From: Tachypleus tridentatus
Taxonomy: Eukaryota > Arthropoda > Merostomata > Xiphosura > Limulidae
Length of the DNA stretch: 64,000 nucleotides
Direction of reading: 5' to 3'
NCBI RefSeq assembly: GCF_004210375.1
Contig: NW_027467782.1
Span: 19,137,276-19,201,275 of the forward strand
Below are positions 1-12,379 of the stretch, piece after piece. The notes under the pieces were generated by a model. The model was given only the letters and a program-made list of their open reading frames with translations. It searched no databases and was not told the DNA's origin. Position 1 is the stretch's first letter, and every line of letters starts with the position of its first letter. Both the position numbers and the translations under genes were made by a program.

Positions 1-182
1 CCAAACATGCTCGTCCTTTCACCCATGGGGGTTATAATGTGATGGTTGCATTCGTTGGTAAAAGAGTTGCATGGGTGGTGATCGACTAGCTGCCATCCCT
101 CTAGTATTACACTACAAAATTAAGGACGGTTAGCGCAGATAGCCTCGTGTAGCTTTAGTAAAATTTAAAAAAACAAGCCAAA
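1..182 (+). mobile_element. SINE-A, 5' part outside window
   Basis: This is the body and tail of the commonest repeat in the window. It holds the block around CATGCTCGTCCTTTCA, the GGTAAAAGAGT block, the CTAGCTGCC..CCCTCTAGT block and an A-rich tail. The tRNA-like head lies before base 1. It is diverged from the best copies and lacks several internal bases. Confidence 0.85.
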
Positions 183-1234
183 CCTTTCTACGATTTCGCA
201 AATAATATATTTGTATTTTGTGCGCATTTATTTTAATTCTCCACTTAGTGCAGTGAAAATTTTATATTGTTTAGCAATGGTTGTTTGTTGCTATTATTGG
301 TTTTTTTCACACTCTTCCAGATTGCAACATCACCTAAGAACTGTGAGAGAATAGTGTGGTTTGGGTCTTTGAGAGGATTGTCGCTGACACGCCCCTATCA
401 AAACGCTCCTAGTAATAACCTAGAAATATTGTATCTTTCTTAATCTGAAATGGCCTGGTCGAAACGTTGTTCTCTACTGGCAAAAAAGTTAATACCCAAA
501 AGTTTCAAATCTAATATTTCATGTAAAATAAATAACCGTGTATAACAATGTTTACAAACAACTGAAACCATATGTTTGAGAATTAGAGTTATATATGTAT
601 ATACATAAAAAAATACGAATGTCATAAATAAATAAATTTTTGAGATAAACACATTAACAAAGTAATAAATACTTGGTCCAATATATAATGTGGAATAGTG
701 ATTTAGGCATCGACCTCTAACATCATTCAAATACTTAAACTATTTTAGGTTACTTTATTGTGTGACGACTTAACCCTTCCGTTAATGTTGTATACAATCA
801 CGGTGATGAAGTCTAATTATATTTATTTGATTAGCCATCTCAAGCTGCGCTGATGAGCCTTCAATATGAAACTGCAAACCAACAGCAATGGTTACGGTCG
901 ATCAAAAGGAAATATTATGCCTCAACGTCATTAGTTCTCCTTTCAATTTTACCTTGGTAGAAGAATCTGTATGTGCACTGTAACGAATTTTCCGCTGTAC
1001 ATTTATTTTAATACCTACGTTTGTTCTATATAGTTCTCTTTTCCATGTGACGTATATTGTTGACTACGTATTGTGTGTGCAAGTCCTGCTTGTTGTTGAA
1101 ATTTGTTAAAAAATTTGAAAGTGAAAAGCATCAATATCTAGTTAACAAAAGCGCGCGAGAACAGTGTCAAAATAACTACAGGGTGTTTGAACGTCACTGT
1201 AACTTATACATTTATTAACAGACATGTTTCAATA
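183..1234. other. AT-rich stretch, nothing recognised
   Basis: A 96-codon minus-strand frame at 440-730 is hydrophobic and low in complexity. I see no family motif, splice pattern or codon bias, so I treat it as chance. Confidence 0.5.
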
Positions 1235-1603
1235 TACCGTGTCTGATACAGATCTACCTATATAAAATAAGACCTAGTGTGATTTTGGGGATAGTTTTAC
1301 ATCAGCCCTACCCTTAAAAAAATAAGCCCCTAGTTAAGAGTGGTAGGAAGAGGCAAGAAATAAAAAAATTAATTTATTAATCTGTTTAATAGTTAGTTAA
1401 TTAGTTTGTTTAAGTATTAATCAGTTATTAGTTTAATAGTTTAATAACCGTTCATTTTAAATGGTTAATAATAGTTTTACTTTGTAACTTCATTTTTTTA
1501 ATATATCAAAATAAGACATCCCCCGAAAAATAAGCCCTAGTGTCATATTTGGAAGTGAAAATTAATATAAGTCCTGCCTTATTTTCTTTCGAGAAACACG
1601 GTA
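1235..1603. mobile_element. MITE-like element with short inverted ends
   Basis: The left end TACCGTGT is mirrored by ACACGGTA at the right end, 369 bp apart. Internally, AATAAGACCTAGTGTGATTT near the left and a similar AATAAGCCCTAGTGTCAT block near the right lie in the same orientation around CCCC-rich stretches. From memory, the AAATAAG..CCCCGAAAAATAAG..GAAACACGGTA pattern resembles a dispersed non-coding repeat found in several animal groups. The superfamily is not assignable here. The middle (about 1360-1500) is TTAAT-rich and may be an insertion or decay. Confidence 0.45.
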
Positions 1604-2105
1604 GAATACAGGAGGTAAATATGAATGACAATTATAAACAATGTTGAAAGTGACCCTGCTGGCATAAATACACAGGCCTGATCCTTCTTGTATTTCATTC
1701 TCCTAAACACCGCTATCTGTTAAGCTGGCTTGAAATAGACTGAATAAAATATGATTACAAAACTGCACAGTGATCTTTCCGAACATCCTGTACATTCTGC
1801 CGTAATTCTTATACAGAGCTGAGAGACAGTAACAAGTCAGTGTGCTATAGGCCTAGGGAAGCTATAACTGTGAGTAATCGTTTATTAATCGGAAACAACA
1901 GAAATGAACCAGAAGCGTTTATTGATTTTGAACATTACCAATCATTCAACTTTAGAGAATACTTTCGACGTTATTATTCTTACTGTCACATCTTCTTACC
2001 CATAAAAGTAAGGGGCCAGCCAAGAAAGACGGCGTTAGAGCAAGCGAGGTGCAGCAACATCAACTTAGAATTAATTTGTTCGGCGTGGACTTAGCCGATA
2101 AAAAA
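1604..2105. other. Unassigned stretch; possible LINE C-terminal trace
   Basis: An 84-codon plus-strand frame (1840-2094) ends in RGQPRKT, then a Leu-rich tail. This resembles the Arg-Gly-Arg-Pro-Arg-Lys-Thr-Trp motif near the C-terminus of some LINE polyproteins, but the Trp is missing and nothing upstream supports it. Very tentative. Confidence 0.2.
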
Positions 2106-2166
2106 GATTCAGTCTCTAAGCCAGGTACACAAGATTCAGTTCTAAGCCAGGTACAAGATTCAGTAT
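2106..2166. repeat. Short direct repeat, about 25 bp x 2.5
   Basis: AGATTCAGT followed by CTAAGCCAGGTAC occurs twice, with a third partial AGATTCAGT. The copies differ by one or two bases, so this is a small, fairly young tandem duplication. Confidence 0.8.
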
Positions 2167-2816
2167 TGTTTGTAAAGTTTGTAAAACTGTTGTATATAAA
2201 CCATCATTTCTAATAACTATTAGTAATAACTGTTATTATAAATAAAATTTGTTGTTATGTTTTTTTGTATTAAAATGTATTTATGTAAACAAAAAGGAAA
2301 TCGTGTGCATCAATCATCATATTGGCAAATAGCATAAATGTAATACATACCAACATTCAATTAATTTCCAGGCTCAAACTTTTAAACTTCTGGTCAGTTG
2401 AGACAGTTAAATGAAACATGCAAAATATATCCGAAATAAAAGTAAAATTAATTGAAAACTATGGAATTGTTTAATTCTATTTGCATTATCTCCGTTACAT
2501 TCCATCTTCGCGTATTGTTGCAATTCAAAACGTTCTTAAGGGTTTGTCTAATGATAGGCTTGTTTTTGTCTTCTTGAAAAGAACGATTGATCGGAGCATC
2601 GCTCAAGTAAAAAAAAGAAGATACAACTTTTAAAAGAATAAAATAAGATTTACATATCAATGAAATTAATAATAAAAAACATTTTAATGTCATAACTTAA
2701 GGTTATTTTAAACTTCTTACTAAAAAACCTGAACCTCTAGTTTAACAACCACTGCACGTCCAACGTTCAAGAATATGTGTTATAGCGTCACTGTATCATA
2801 GCAACGTAACGGAAAT
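2167..2816. other. AT-rich stretch, nothing recognised
   Basis: No motif, repeat or RNA gene is visible. An 81-codon minus-strand frame (2448-2693) is Leu/Ser/Phe-rich and looks like chance. Confidence 0.5.
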
Positions 2817-3116
2817 TCGGAAAGTTTGTTTGTTTGTTTTGGAGATTTCTGCAAAGAGCTACTCGAGGGCTATCTGTGCTAGCCGTCCCTAATTTAGCAG
2901 TGTAAGACGAGAGGGAAGGCAGCTAGTCATCACCACCTCCACCACGCCAACTTTTGGGCTACTCTTTTACCAACAAATTGACCGTAACATTATTAACGCC
3001 CCACGGCTAAAAGGGCGAGCATGTTTGGCGCGACAGGGGATGCGGAACCCGCGACCCTCCGATTACAGGTCGCACACTCTTATTGCAGCTTGGCCAACCC
3101 AAGCCAAGTCGGAAAG
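2817..3116 (-). mobile_element. SINE-A copy with 8-bp target duplication
   Basis: On the plus strand it begins with the reversed tail GTTTGTTTGTTTGTTTTGG and runs through the whole body to a decayed tRNA-like head near 3100. TCGGAAAG flanks it on both sides (2817-2824 and 3109-3116), consistent with target-primed insertion. Head and body carry scattered substitutions. Confidence 0.85.
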
Positions 3117-3770
3117 ATCATTAATTCAGATAGTGAAAATAAGATTGAACTCAAAAGTGTTAGCACAAGAAACTATCGATATTAAAATTAAGTGGAAGTA
3201 AACAAAAACAAACAAATCTGATCCAGAGCTCTTAATAAATAACGTAAAGCAAATTGATTTATATTTTTTGCAATTCTTTGGTAGGAATTAGCCGGTAAAA
3301 AATATCCTTAGATTTTGTAAGCAGTTGCTGACTTGAGTTCAAGTAAAAGGCCTAAAACAATTATGTTAATAAATTAATGTAATATAACTTTTATCAATCA
3401 TCTTCCCATAATCTCGACAAACTTTTTAAATTTGTCCATTAAATACAAAACGGTTGTTATTTAAAGAACGAATAATTAAAGATCTAAGTTGTTATTTAAT
3501 TAAGCCGAACAAGAGACTCCCTATTGAAAGAGTTTTTTGCAAACAAATGTCAACGGTTTTAATCCGAAGGAATGTTTATGAATAAATAACTTGCATCAAA
3601 AGGACCCAATAAACATTCATTACGAGGGCGTAGATCTTTTAACTCTTTAACAAATGAAAATGAACCAGCCAACAATAAATTTGTTAAATGTTAATGGATT
3701 AAGAATAGGTATAATGAATTTGGTTGTTTTATAACTGTGCATTCTGCTTGCAGAAGATATAGAACGTACT
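3117..3770. other. AT-rich stretch, nothing recognised
   Basis: No coding motif, repeat or RNA structure stands out. Confidence 0.5.
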
Positions 3771-4055
3771 GGTTTTTTTGTTTGTTTTTTGAATTTCGTA
3801 CAAAGATACATGAAGATTATCTGCTCTAGCCATCCATAATTTAGTAATGTAAGACAAGAGGGAAGGCAGCTAGCCATCACTACCCACCGCCAACTCTTGG
3901 GCTACTCTTTTACCAACGAATTGTGGGATCGACCATCACTTTATAACGCCCTCATAACAGAAAGGACGAACATGTTTGATGTAACGGGGATTCGAACTCG
4001 CGATCCTTACATTACGAGTCGAACACCCGAACCAGCTGCCCATGCCTAGTCGGGC
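3771..4055 (-). mobile_element. SINE-A copy, near full length
   Basis: It has a T/G-rich reversed tail, the full body including the GGGCTACTCTTTTACCAACG block, then GGGGATTCGAACTCGCGATC (B-box region) and a decayed A-box end near 4050. A short frame overlapping its left end is an artefact of the SINE. Confidence 0.85.
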
Positions 4056-5636
4056 GCAATGGATGATTCTGTTTATAAATCTTAGGAAGGCCGTATATTA
4101 TACCTGATGGTGCACGCACTGTTTGTAAAGTTTTATTTTGTTGTTGTGTGTTTTAAGTCCCTAAGGAGGCCTTAAAGTTAAAGATTAAGGTCAGTATATT
4201 TTTGCTGTTAGTAACTTTACAGAGCTTAATAATTTATGTATTTTGTAAATGTACGTGACGAGCAGTTTTCCGTTTTTACATCTAAAAATTAAACACTAAA
4301 TGTATAAAAACTAACAATGTAACACTGTTCTTAAAATCAGTCTCGCTTCTATTGAACTTTGCCGTGAGATGACTTTTTTATGCCGGTGTTTTTTTTCACT
4401 GGAGTTCTTCCAGCAGGTGTTTTGACACTGATTGTAAGCTGTAACATAATTTTAAATTGAAGGACTTAGGAATAACATTTTTGTTTTGAAACTGATAGAA
4501 GATATATCAGTATCTACTTTCTTTATTTTGAAGTCAGATTTCTCAAGCAAAACGGAAAGATAATAATCGTTAAATCAACATGGTTCGGCACGTCCAGATG
4601 GATAAGACACTTTAAGACGCTTTGAACTATGGACAAGGTTGATATTTATGATTACAACAAAAATATATAAATAAGAAATAAACAAATACAAAACGAGAAA
4701 ATGAAAACTGAGGACAGTTGCACAGTTAAAATAGGTTTAAATCCATACAAGACTGTGTGTTATTCAGGGACGGAAGAATAGTTTTTTTTAATGTATAACA
4801 TCTTCTTTTATTATAAGTTCAGTATCTTGTTCGGTTGTTGAAAGAATTTTAAAGTGGGGAAAGAAATCGTACGTCCTGTTTCTGTATTGTGTTGATAGAT
4901 AGGAAATTTGGTAGGGTTTGTAATCCTTCTCTTACAATTAAAATAGATATATCCATATATAACCTCAATACCCCAATGTGGTTCCTCTCTAGAACAAATA
5001 AACACAAGTTTTATATTGAGTATGATTCTCGCATACTATTTATATTAACGATAAATAACTTGACGTTTTTAGAATCACAAGATAATGTACCTATTTCTCT
5101 TAATCATCTTTCAGTTTGATATTTTTTTAACTTTAAAGTAAAGCTACGCAGTAAAGTATATGCATTGAGTCCACAGTTGGGATTGAACCCTGAGTTCTAG
5201 CACTATCAGTAAAAAACAAGTACGTGCCACCTAGAAGTTTTTCTTCATATTTGGGATTTTGTATTTGAAAAACGTCACATGAATGACAGGTTTTGACAGA
5301 TGGTGTATTCTTAATTTTGAAAATAGTAAAACAGTAGTCATTATCTTATCCATAAAGTGCCTCCACTATTATTTAGATGGTCGTTATTTACAGAGATCCA
5401 AATGATCTGAGACAACATTCTTAATGAGACTACCTAGATTAACTCAAACTTTTAACATATATTTAATACAGTTAGTTTTGGTGTTTTTTTCAGGCTCTCG
5501 TACATTCACACATAAATATTGTTTCTCCGTCTAAAGGCTGAGAATTTTTAAGTTTTCAAACACTCTTGAAAAGTCTCTTAGTAGATTGATACCAATATTT
5601 TAACCTGATGGGTATTGTACGCTCACTCGGGATAAG
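4056..5636. other. Long AT-rich stretch, nothing coding
   Basis: A tRNA-head-like scrap (GGTTCGGCACGTCCAGATGG, about 4580-4600) may be a SINE-A head remnant. Overlapping 64- and 76-codon frames at 4811-5119 on opposite strands show no family signature. Confidence 0.45.
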
Positions 5637-5830
5637 CGGCAAATCAGAGACCAGTAGTCAGCCGTTCCTAATTTTAAACAACTGACTAGCTACTCGGTAG
5701 CACTTACTGTCATAATAACCTTTATCTACCTCCTATAAACGAATAACACGACTGACTGTCATTCTTAGAACCTGAGCACAGCTTAAATTCGAACATTATG
5801 ATCCACAACCATGCACGCTTACTACAAACT
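5637..5830. repeat. Old dispersed repeat, shared with 6865-6940
   Basis: TAATAACC..ATCTACCTCCTATAAACGAATAACACGACTGACTGTCA here matches, with about 20% differences, the segment at 6869-6922; GAGACCAGTagTCAGCCGTTCCT is also shared, in a different order. A related trace may exist near 55270-55400. The family is not identified; it could be an ancient SINE-A relative. Confidence 0.4.
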
Positions 5831-6159
5831 ACTGGTGGCCTGTCTCAGTAGAAGATAGTAAGCGTAAATTAATGTTAAAGTTTAATATTATTAAAGATAT
5901 TATTTAAAGTAGCATATTTTTCAAATACATAAACAATGGAACATTTTTTATCATTTATTGTGACTTTGAATAATCAGTAATTTCGAATTTAATGTTCGAA
6001 ATGTCCATTTCATTCCAAAGTTTAACATGTATGGAGCTAGTATATCATTTAGCTTCGTGGAATTTCTTTCAACAACAACAGTGTTGTGATTTTATGTTTG
6101 TCGCTATCATCCGTGCAGCATGATATTAACTGAAAATTTCAACTTTTTTAATCCATGCT

Positions 6160-6419
6160 AATATAAAAGAGAAACAACAATATCTACATTCACAACATTC
6201 ACATTTTTGTTTTTGTTTCCACGTGAAGTATTAAACTACAATCCAGTCACCTCAAGTCAGGGTATAATATCATGGACACTCTGCCCCTCACTGATGACGT
6301 GTGGGGTCAGCTGGTTAAGATTAATGAGGATGGTTCACGAGTAGTAGAAATCAGAACATCTTCCCGAAAACAGTTTGAACTTTTCACAGCGCGTGCCACG
6401 ATCAGAAACTCCAATGGTA
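6160..6419 (+). CDS. Candidate first coding exon, unknown protein
   Basis: An ATG at 6272 opens a frame of 47 codons that reaches a consensus splice donor, AATG|GTAAGC (GT at 6414-6415); the frame continues to a stop at 6461-6463 if unspliced. The peptide begins MDTLPLTDDVWGQLVKINED and is balanced in composition, unlike the Leu/Phe/Asn-rich chance frames nearby. A TATA-like ATATAAAAG lies near 6160, about 110 bp upstream, and base composition is less AT-rich across the exon. The W-G-x-L-x-x-I pattern then a basic F-E-L-F-T-A-R-A segment is weakly reminiscent of the start of an FHA domain (as in Chk2 kinases), but I do not assign it. No downstream exon is visible, so it could be an isolated exon, a retained fragment, or chance. 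Confidence 0.35.
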
Positions 6420-6689
6420 AGCAGTTTTTTGTTTATATCAAAAGGAAGCTGCAAAGTGCCTGAAGAAATCACCAGTTCTAACAACTCCCACCAGGGTTTT
6501 GCCTATCACTCAATCAGCAGGTACTAAAATAGTGTTGCATAGGGGGATGCTTGACGTTGGAATTTATATAGCATTGATGTCAATAAAACATGCGCAAGTC
6601 ATGAATTACGAAAATAATTATATTCTCTGTAGACTGTAATACAACATGTCATATGAACTTGAAAAAAATATATAAAAATGTATGTGTGT

Positions 6690-6803
6690 TTTCTTATAGC
6701 AAAGCCACATCGGGGTATCTTCTGAGCTCACTGAGGGGAATGGAACCCGTGATCTTAGAGTTGAAAATCCGTAGACACACCGCTGTACTAACAGGGGGTA
6801 CAT
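6690..6803 (-). mobile_element. SINE-B copy
   Basis: TTTTCTTATAGCAAAGCCAC, then the GGAATGGAACCCGTGATCTTAG B-box-like block, then ATCCGTAGACACACCGCTGT. Read on the minus strand this is a tRNA-type promoter head followed by a short body. It shares its layout with the copies at 7693, 53150 and 57679. Confidence 0.75.
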
Positions 6804-7692
6804 AAAAATATATATTACTCATTATTTTGGATTTATTTACTCTTGAAACGGAACATTTTTTCTCCCGTAATAACCTGTATCTATCTTCTGGAACTATATA
6901 ACGCGATTGACTGTCAGAGACCAGTTAACCGTTCCTCAAAATAAAAAAAAAAGGCAAAGGTTAATTCAAATATTATCTGAGTCAATACGATGTAGTTATA
7001 AAAACTTAGAACTTATCTAGAGTTATTTTTAAATTGATTATTCTGTTTAGCAATTTTTACTAGACAATAAAGTAAATATAGTTTATTTTAGGGGAAAGTA
7101 AAATATATCTACACGTTTATTATATAGTTCGCTTTTAAATTATAGATAATTTAAATGTTTTGAAACAATGACGTATTTTCTTAGCATTTTCAACTTTCCC
7201 TTTATTAGGTTTAACCATTCAGCTAAGGAAAAAAAGGAATGCTTGAACAATAAAGTTAGTATAATAGCTGTAGTGGGTAAAGCGCAGATAACCCATTTTT
7301 AAGTATTATAAATGTTTGTAGAATTTGTATCTGAAATGTTACCCATAATACCTTCGTTTTACAGATTAAATATTTATATCACTCTTTTCACTATTAACTC
7401 AATATTAACAATTATATTTTGTTCCATCATTGGTGGTTTTTATTACTCTCAGAAACCATTTAAGTAAAAAAGTAAATTTCCCAATCTCGTTTTTAAGACA
7501 GTTTATAATTATTTAAATTTTAGGAAAAATACAGAATACTAACTATTTTATGTTAAAAATCTAATTTGGAGTCTTACCATGTCTGTTCATGACCTATTTA
7601 ACAAACTTGATTTTTGATAATAGACCTGGTTTCCACTTGAGAGGGCTATCGCAAGCCTAATTTTCATTTGTCGCACATCACATTACTAGTGT
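6804..7692. other. AT-rich stretch with two repeat scraps
   Basis: 6865-6940 is the second copy of the old repeat at 5637-5830. 7262-7310 (GTGGGTAAAGCGCAGATAACCC) looks like a SINE-C body scrap. Nothing else is recognised. Confidence 0.45.
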
Positions 7693-7812
7693 GTATTTTT
7701 TTTTCTTATAGCAAAGCCACACCGGGCTATCTTCTGAGCCCACCGAAAGGAATCGAACCCCTGGTTTTAGCGTTGTAAATCCGTAGACTTATTGCTGTAC
7801 TAGCGTGGGGCC
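7693..7812 (-). mobile_element. SINE-B copy
   Basis: TTTTTTCTTATAGCAAAGCC at the left, then GGAATCGAACCCCTGGTTTTAG and AATCCGTAGACTTATTGCTG, ending in GGGGCC. One of the better conserved SINE-B copies. On the minus strand the GGTTCGATTCC B-box is nearly consensus. Confidence 0.8.
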
Positions 7813-9735
7813 TCACATTACTTCCATGCTTTTCATAACCCATGTAATATGCGACGATGATGGTTGTTCAGCGTCCGTTTTAATAGTCTGATTTCAGAGA
7901 AATCTATACGCATCTCGTTTGAAAAGTTTCTTGGTATAATTTCAAAAGGAATATCCTTAACACCCGTTTCATTCTCAAGTTGCTTGAAGTATGCGACGGT
8001 TGAACGAGTGGTATGATTGAAAGATGTGTCTTAGCGATCCCATACTAAGTTGATATCGTTTTGGAGCGTATATTGAACTGGTATACATGGATATCTTGTT
8101 ACAAGACAATGCACTTCATTTCTCATCGCTGAGGTATAACATATTCCAGATCACTTTCTGGATATCTCTGATTGCTCTAGTTGATCCGCGTTCCTTTGTT
8201 TTCCAATATCACTAAGTAGAAGGGAAATTCACAATTTCCTATCTGCATATGGCTTTATGTTTTGAGTGTGCAAATATTTTTCGTCAAACAAGGATATCAA
8301 ATGCCCTTCCAACAAATAACAATTTTTTGGTAACCTTGGAATCGCCAATAAATGTAAAAAATTAGTCTTGATAGATCCAGTTCTATGGTGATTTTATTTC
8401 AGCTGTTATTGTCAATTTCTGACTTACATAAGAACAATTTAAAGATAGATTAAATCAGTCACAACAAATTAAAAATCTTAGACCTCATCAGCAAACACAC
8501 AAATGGTTTTAATAGAAGCATAACTGAATACTTATATAAATATTTCTACCAGTATATAAATGATAAATGTTGTACTATAGTACATGATTCCATATAATCG
8601 TATTCTGTAATACGCTAAAAAAGAGAACTCTACTAAAAATTTGTAGTTTTAGAAATAAGTTATAGAAATAAAAAGAGCAATATCAAATATTAACTTATAT
8701 ACAATATTTTCGAAAGGGCACAATCATAAAAAAATCACTTCTTTGTAGACTCACGTAGAAGCAACCTCTAATTCAGACACATCCACTTCCAAAACGTAGT
8801 GTGTCAAAATTTAGCAGCAGGTTGTAAATTAAGAGCTGCCATTTCACACTAGACATGTGGTTATTAAAGTCCGTTGTTCAAAATTAATGTACAACAAAAC
8901 TTGTCAATATTTCAAACGGTTACAAAATTCTCAAAAGCAACAAGGCTTAGAAATGTGATAAACATTTAACACTTACTCGTAATTTATAAATTTTTCCGTG
9001 TTGAAACAAAAAACCAATAACAGCTTATAACAACAAAAAACTAAGACTAATACGTAGGTTCACAAACTCTTTCAGTCTCTCTCACAAACGACCACACAAA
9101 CTAAACTCAAACACGCCACTCTTTTTTTTCTCGTTATATTTGTAGCAAATCTTCATATAAAAATATGATCTAGCCAAACATAAACAAGTGAGTCAACTAA
9201 GAACTATTATAGGAAAAAAATCGTTCAGCTCATTCCGTATTGGGATTTAAGTCTTAAAAAGACCAAGGAATGTCAGGTTCTTGTGTTCAGGATATCAGTA
9301 TTTAAGTTTTGTAGACCTGGGATGATCAGTCTCGAAAGACCTCTTTCGTTCTCCGTCCTTTATTAATATCTGTTCAATATTTATTTACTACAAAAAGAAC
9401 AGAGTTTAATCAATACACACTTTCACTCTGAGTCATTTCAGGGTCATCTCCATGGAGTAATTATGTTAATATTATTGTGTAAAATATATTTTCAATTTAT
9501 TTTATTGTTTTGAAGTCCACACTACACGAACAGTTCCAATTATGCTTTTCACATTTTTCAATAATTTCAAATTTCAGCAATATTATTTTTATAGAAACAA
9601 CGAGAATTAGAGAACTTGAGGTCAGAAATATAGATTTAGCCAAATTAGAAGTTGTCTTCAGCAAAGACAATTTTATTTTTAAAAGTAGAATGGTTGGCCA
9701 TTATATTATACAATGTTCTTTTCTTCTTTATTGGC
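7813..9735. other. Long AT-rich stretch, nothing recognised
   Basis: No coding family, repeat unit or RNA gene is visible. The 135- and 77-codon plus frames that start at 9510 and 9652 gain their length only by running into the SINE-A copy at 9736 and are not genes. Confidence 0.5.
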
Positions 9736-10010
9736 GGCCCGGCATGGCCAAACGTATTAAGGCGTGCGACTCGTACTCTGAGGGTCGCGGGTTCGCATCC
9801 CCGTCGCGCCAAACATGCTCGCCCTTTCAGTCGTGGGGGCGTTATAATGTATGGTCAATCCCACTATTCGTTGGTAAAAGAGTAGCCCCAGAGTTGGCGG
9901 TGGGTGGTGATAACTAGCTGCCTTCCCTCTAGTCTTACGCGGCTAAATTAGGGACGGTTAGCACAGATAACCCTCGAGTAGCTTTGTGCGAATTTCAAAA
10001 ACAAACAAAA
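9736..10010 (+). mobile_element. SINE-A copy, full length
   Basis: A complete copy: GGCCCGGCATGGCC (A-box side), GGTCGCGGGTTCGCATCC (B-box), the body, and a tail AATTTCAAAAACAAACAAAA. The head resembles a threonine tRNA with CGT in the anticodon position (GACTCGTA). Possible imperfect target duplication TTTATTGG / TTTCATTGG. Confidence 0.9.
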
Positions 10011-12289
10011 CTTTCATTGGTAGTCTGTTCTGTTTTGTATCAGTGAGAGTCAGGTTCAGCGTATACCTTTCTTCCCTTTCTGGAAACGTTATTTTCTTTG
10101 TACTGTAACTGAATCCCAGTTACTTTGTTGTTGCATTATTCATAATATGTTAAATTTATCCATTGTTTGTATTTTTAATTGGCATACCCTTTTCTTGCCA
10201 TATCCAATTTAATTTGTTTTGTTCGTTGTTTCTTATTATCAATATTTAAATCCTTTGGACAGACCTGAGAGGATCAGATAAAATCTTGACCTTTTTTACC
10301 AGAATTTATGGTGTTAGTAATTATTTTATGTTTTGAGTAACTGCTACTTGTTGAACGTAACATAAAAAAAAGGGTATTGCTTTCACAAATGTTCATTGAT
10401 ACGAATTCAGAACCTGTATAAGGGCCATGTACATTAATGTTGTAACGTTCATCATTTACACAGGGATATACTTACTATGTAAGTAGTCTATATATTCCAA
10501 TGTTTTACACATTGTTGGATTATCTTATGTTTATTTACATAAAGACTATTTTAATACACTACATGATATAACAACAAAATGATGAATTATAAGGGTTTAG
10601 AAATAGGTAGCATATTACTAAACTTATAGTAGATATTTAAGGGTGAGAGGTACTTTGGATCGTTTCCATCGTGTTCGAAATCGCGATCTAGTGCTCGTAA
10701 CATTTCTTTTTTGAGTTGTTGTTGAAGTTCGTGAATGATCCGCTTAAAAAGCTGTCATGAAATAATTGCATGCTTGCGTACGCATGAAGGAATTTAAAGT
10801 TTGTTGAGAGGGGAAACTTTATATGCACAAGTAGGTATTGCATTTTATTGTTGTGTTTAGTTTAATTTTAATTGTTTGATCATATCTTGTTGGCACTGAA
10901 TAATATTTTTATTTCAATTTATTTCGATCTTTTTCTCTGAAAGAGTCCCCAACTAATTACTTTACTCATTATTATATATTTCGGACAAGTCTATGAATTA
11001 TTACATTACGTATGTGTATTACTATTTTAAATAACCGAAATTTTAATTTTAATTTAGTATTTAATTAACTGTTAATATGTATCAAAGTTACAACATTTGC
11101 CCACAAGATAGATACACACAATTTTCTTTCTTAAATGAAATATATTTTAATATACAAAAAAAAAACACAAGAAACAATACCATTCACAATAACGGTTATT
11201 TCTAATAGTCTGTACAAATGATGTTTATCTAGAAGAGGTTTTGAAAACTTACATACAACAATGAGATATCTGGTCTGGAACTGAATATTTTATCGATGAT
11301 TTAGGTCCACGACAAGTTGATAATGCCAAACTTCGCGTAATTTGGCTTGGTTCTTGTTTGGCCTCACTCCCTAACAAGCTGATATATGTTGTTTTTTATT
11401 ATAAAGTTAACTAATCTCAAACTATATGGAAAAATCACCTTTCATAAAACCGTCTCAGCCTAATGTAAATTGAAATGAAATTTTTAACTATAACATAATT
11501 CGGTATAACTTTTTCATGAGAAGTTGCGTTATACAAGACAAAGATGACTGATGAACTCACAAAATGTTAAAAAACATGTATAATGAAAGAGAATTGTTGA
11601 ACAACACCAGGAACAAGAGGAAACGGAAAGTTATATCAACGACTTAATGAAGACGTAACTACGACAGAGATTTTTACAACATTATAAATTTTGTCAGTCT
11701 TCTCTTGTAATTGAAATGTAAATTAGTTTAAACATTGATGTAAAACTTAGCATAAACATTATTATAAAATTTAATAACACGATTTATAATTATGCTACGA
11801 TCTAACACTGAACGTAAATCTTGACTAAACACATATACAAAATTATTAAATCTTACAAGTATTTTTCATTATGTTGTGAGATTCGGATAATTCATTGCAC
11901 AGCTTTAAGTTCACAAGCAAACAAATCAACAAAAGTTTAAAATCTTATGTATAGTTCAAGACATAAAATCGAACAATAAAATTTTAAACAGGATAATAGC
12001 CCAATTACTTTTAAAATATACAGTTTAATTGTCACAACAATACAAAATCATTATATCATAATTTAAAAGCCTCACTAACACTCTTCTTCGGCTATGTTCT
12101 TTTCCGAAAGCGTAATTCCTTTTAGATTTATTATTGAATTTAAATCGAATTAGTAATTATCGCCCACATATTTCAATATCGCTTTATTAAATTACGAAAG
12201 TTTATTATGGAAATTCTTTCATTATACCTACAGGTATATTCATTATTATACATTTTCAATTTTACATTTTTCATAAATCGGTATTGTTA
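10011..12289. other. Long AT-rich stretch, nothing recognised
   Basis: No frame over 60 codons survives and no repeat unit or conserved motif is visible. Confidence 0.5.
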
Positions 12290-12376
12290 GCCTCCATCCC
12301 CTCTGGGCAGTGGTAAACCTTCGGATTTACAAGGCTAAAATCAGGGTTCTATTCTCCTCGATGAACACAGTGATAT
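12290..12376 (+). mobile_element. SINE-B fragment
   Basis: CCCCTCTGGGCAGTGGTAAAC, TCGGATTTACAAGGCTAAAA, then GGGTTCTATTCTCCTCGATG. This is the plus-oriented head of SINE-B, directly abutting the RT fragment that follows. Confidence 0.65.
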
Positions 12377-12379
12377 AGT

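Noticed and set aside
9510-9917. 135-codon plus-strand frame
   Set aside because: Its second half is translated SINE-A; the first half alone is short and without features.
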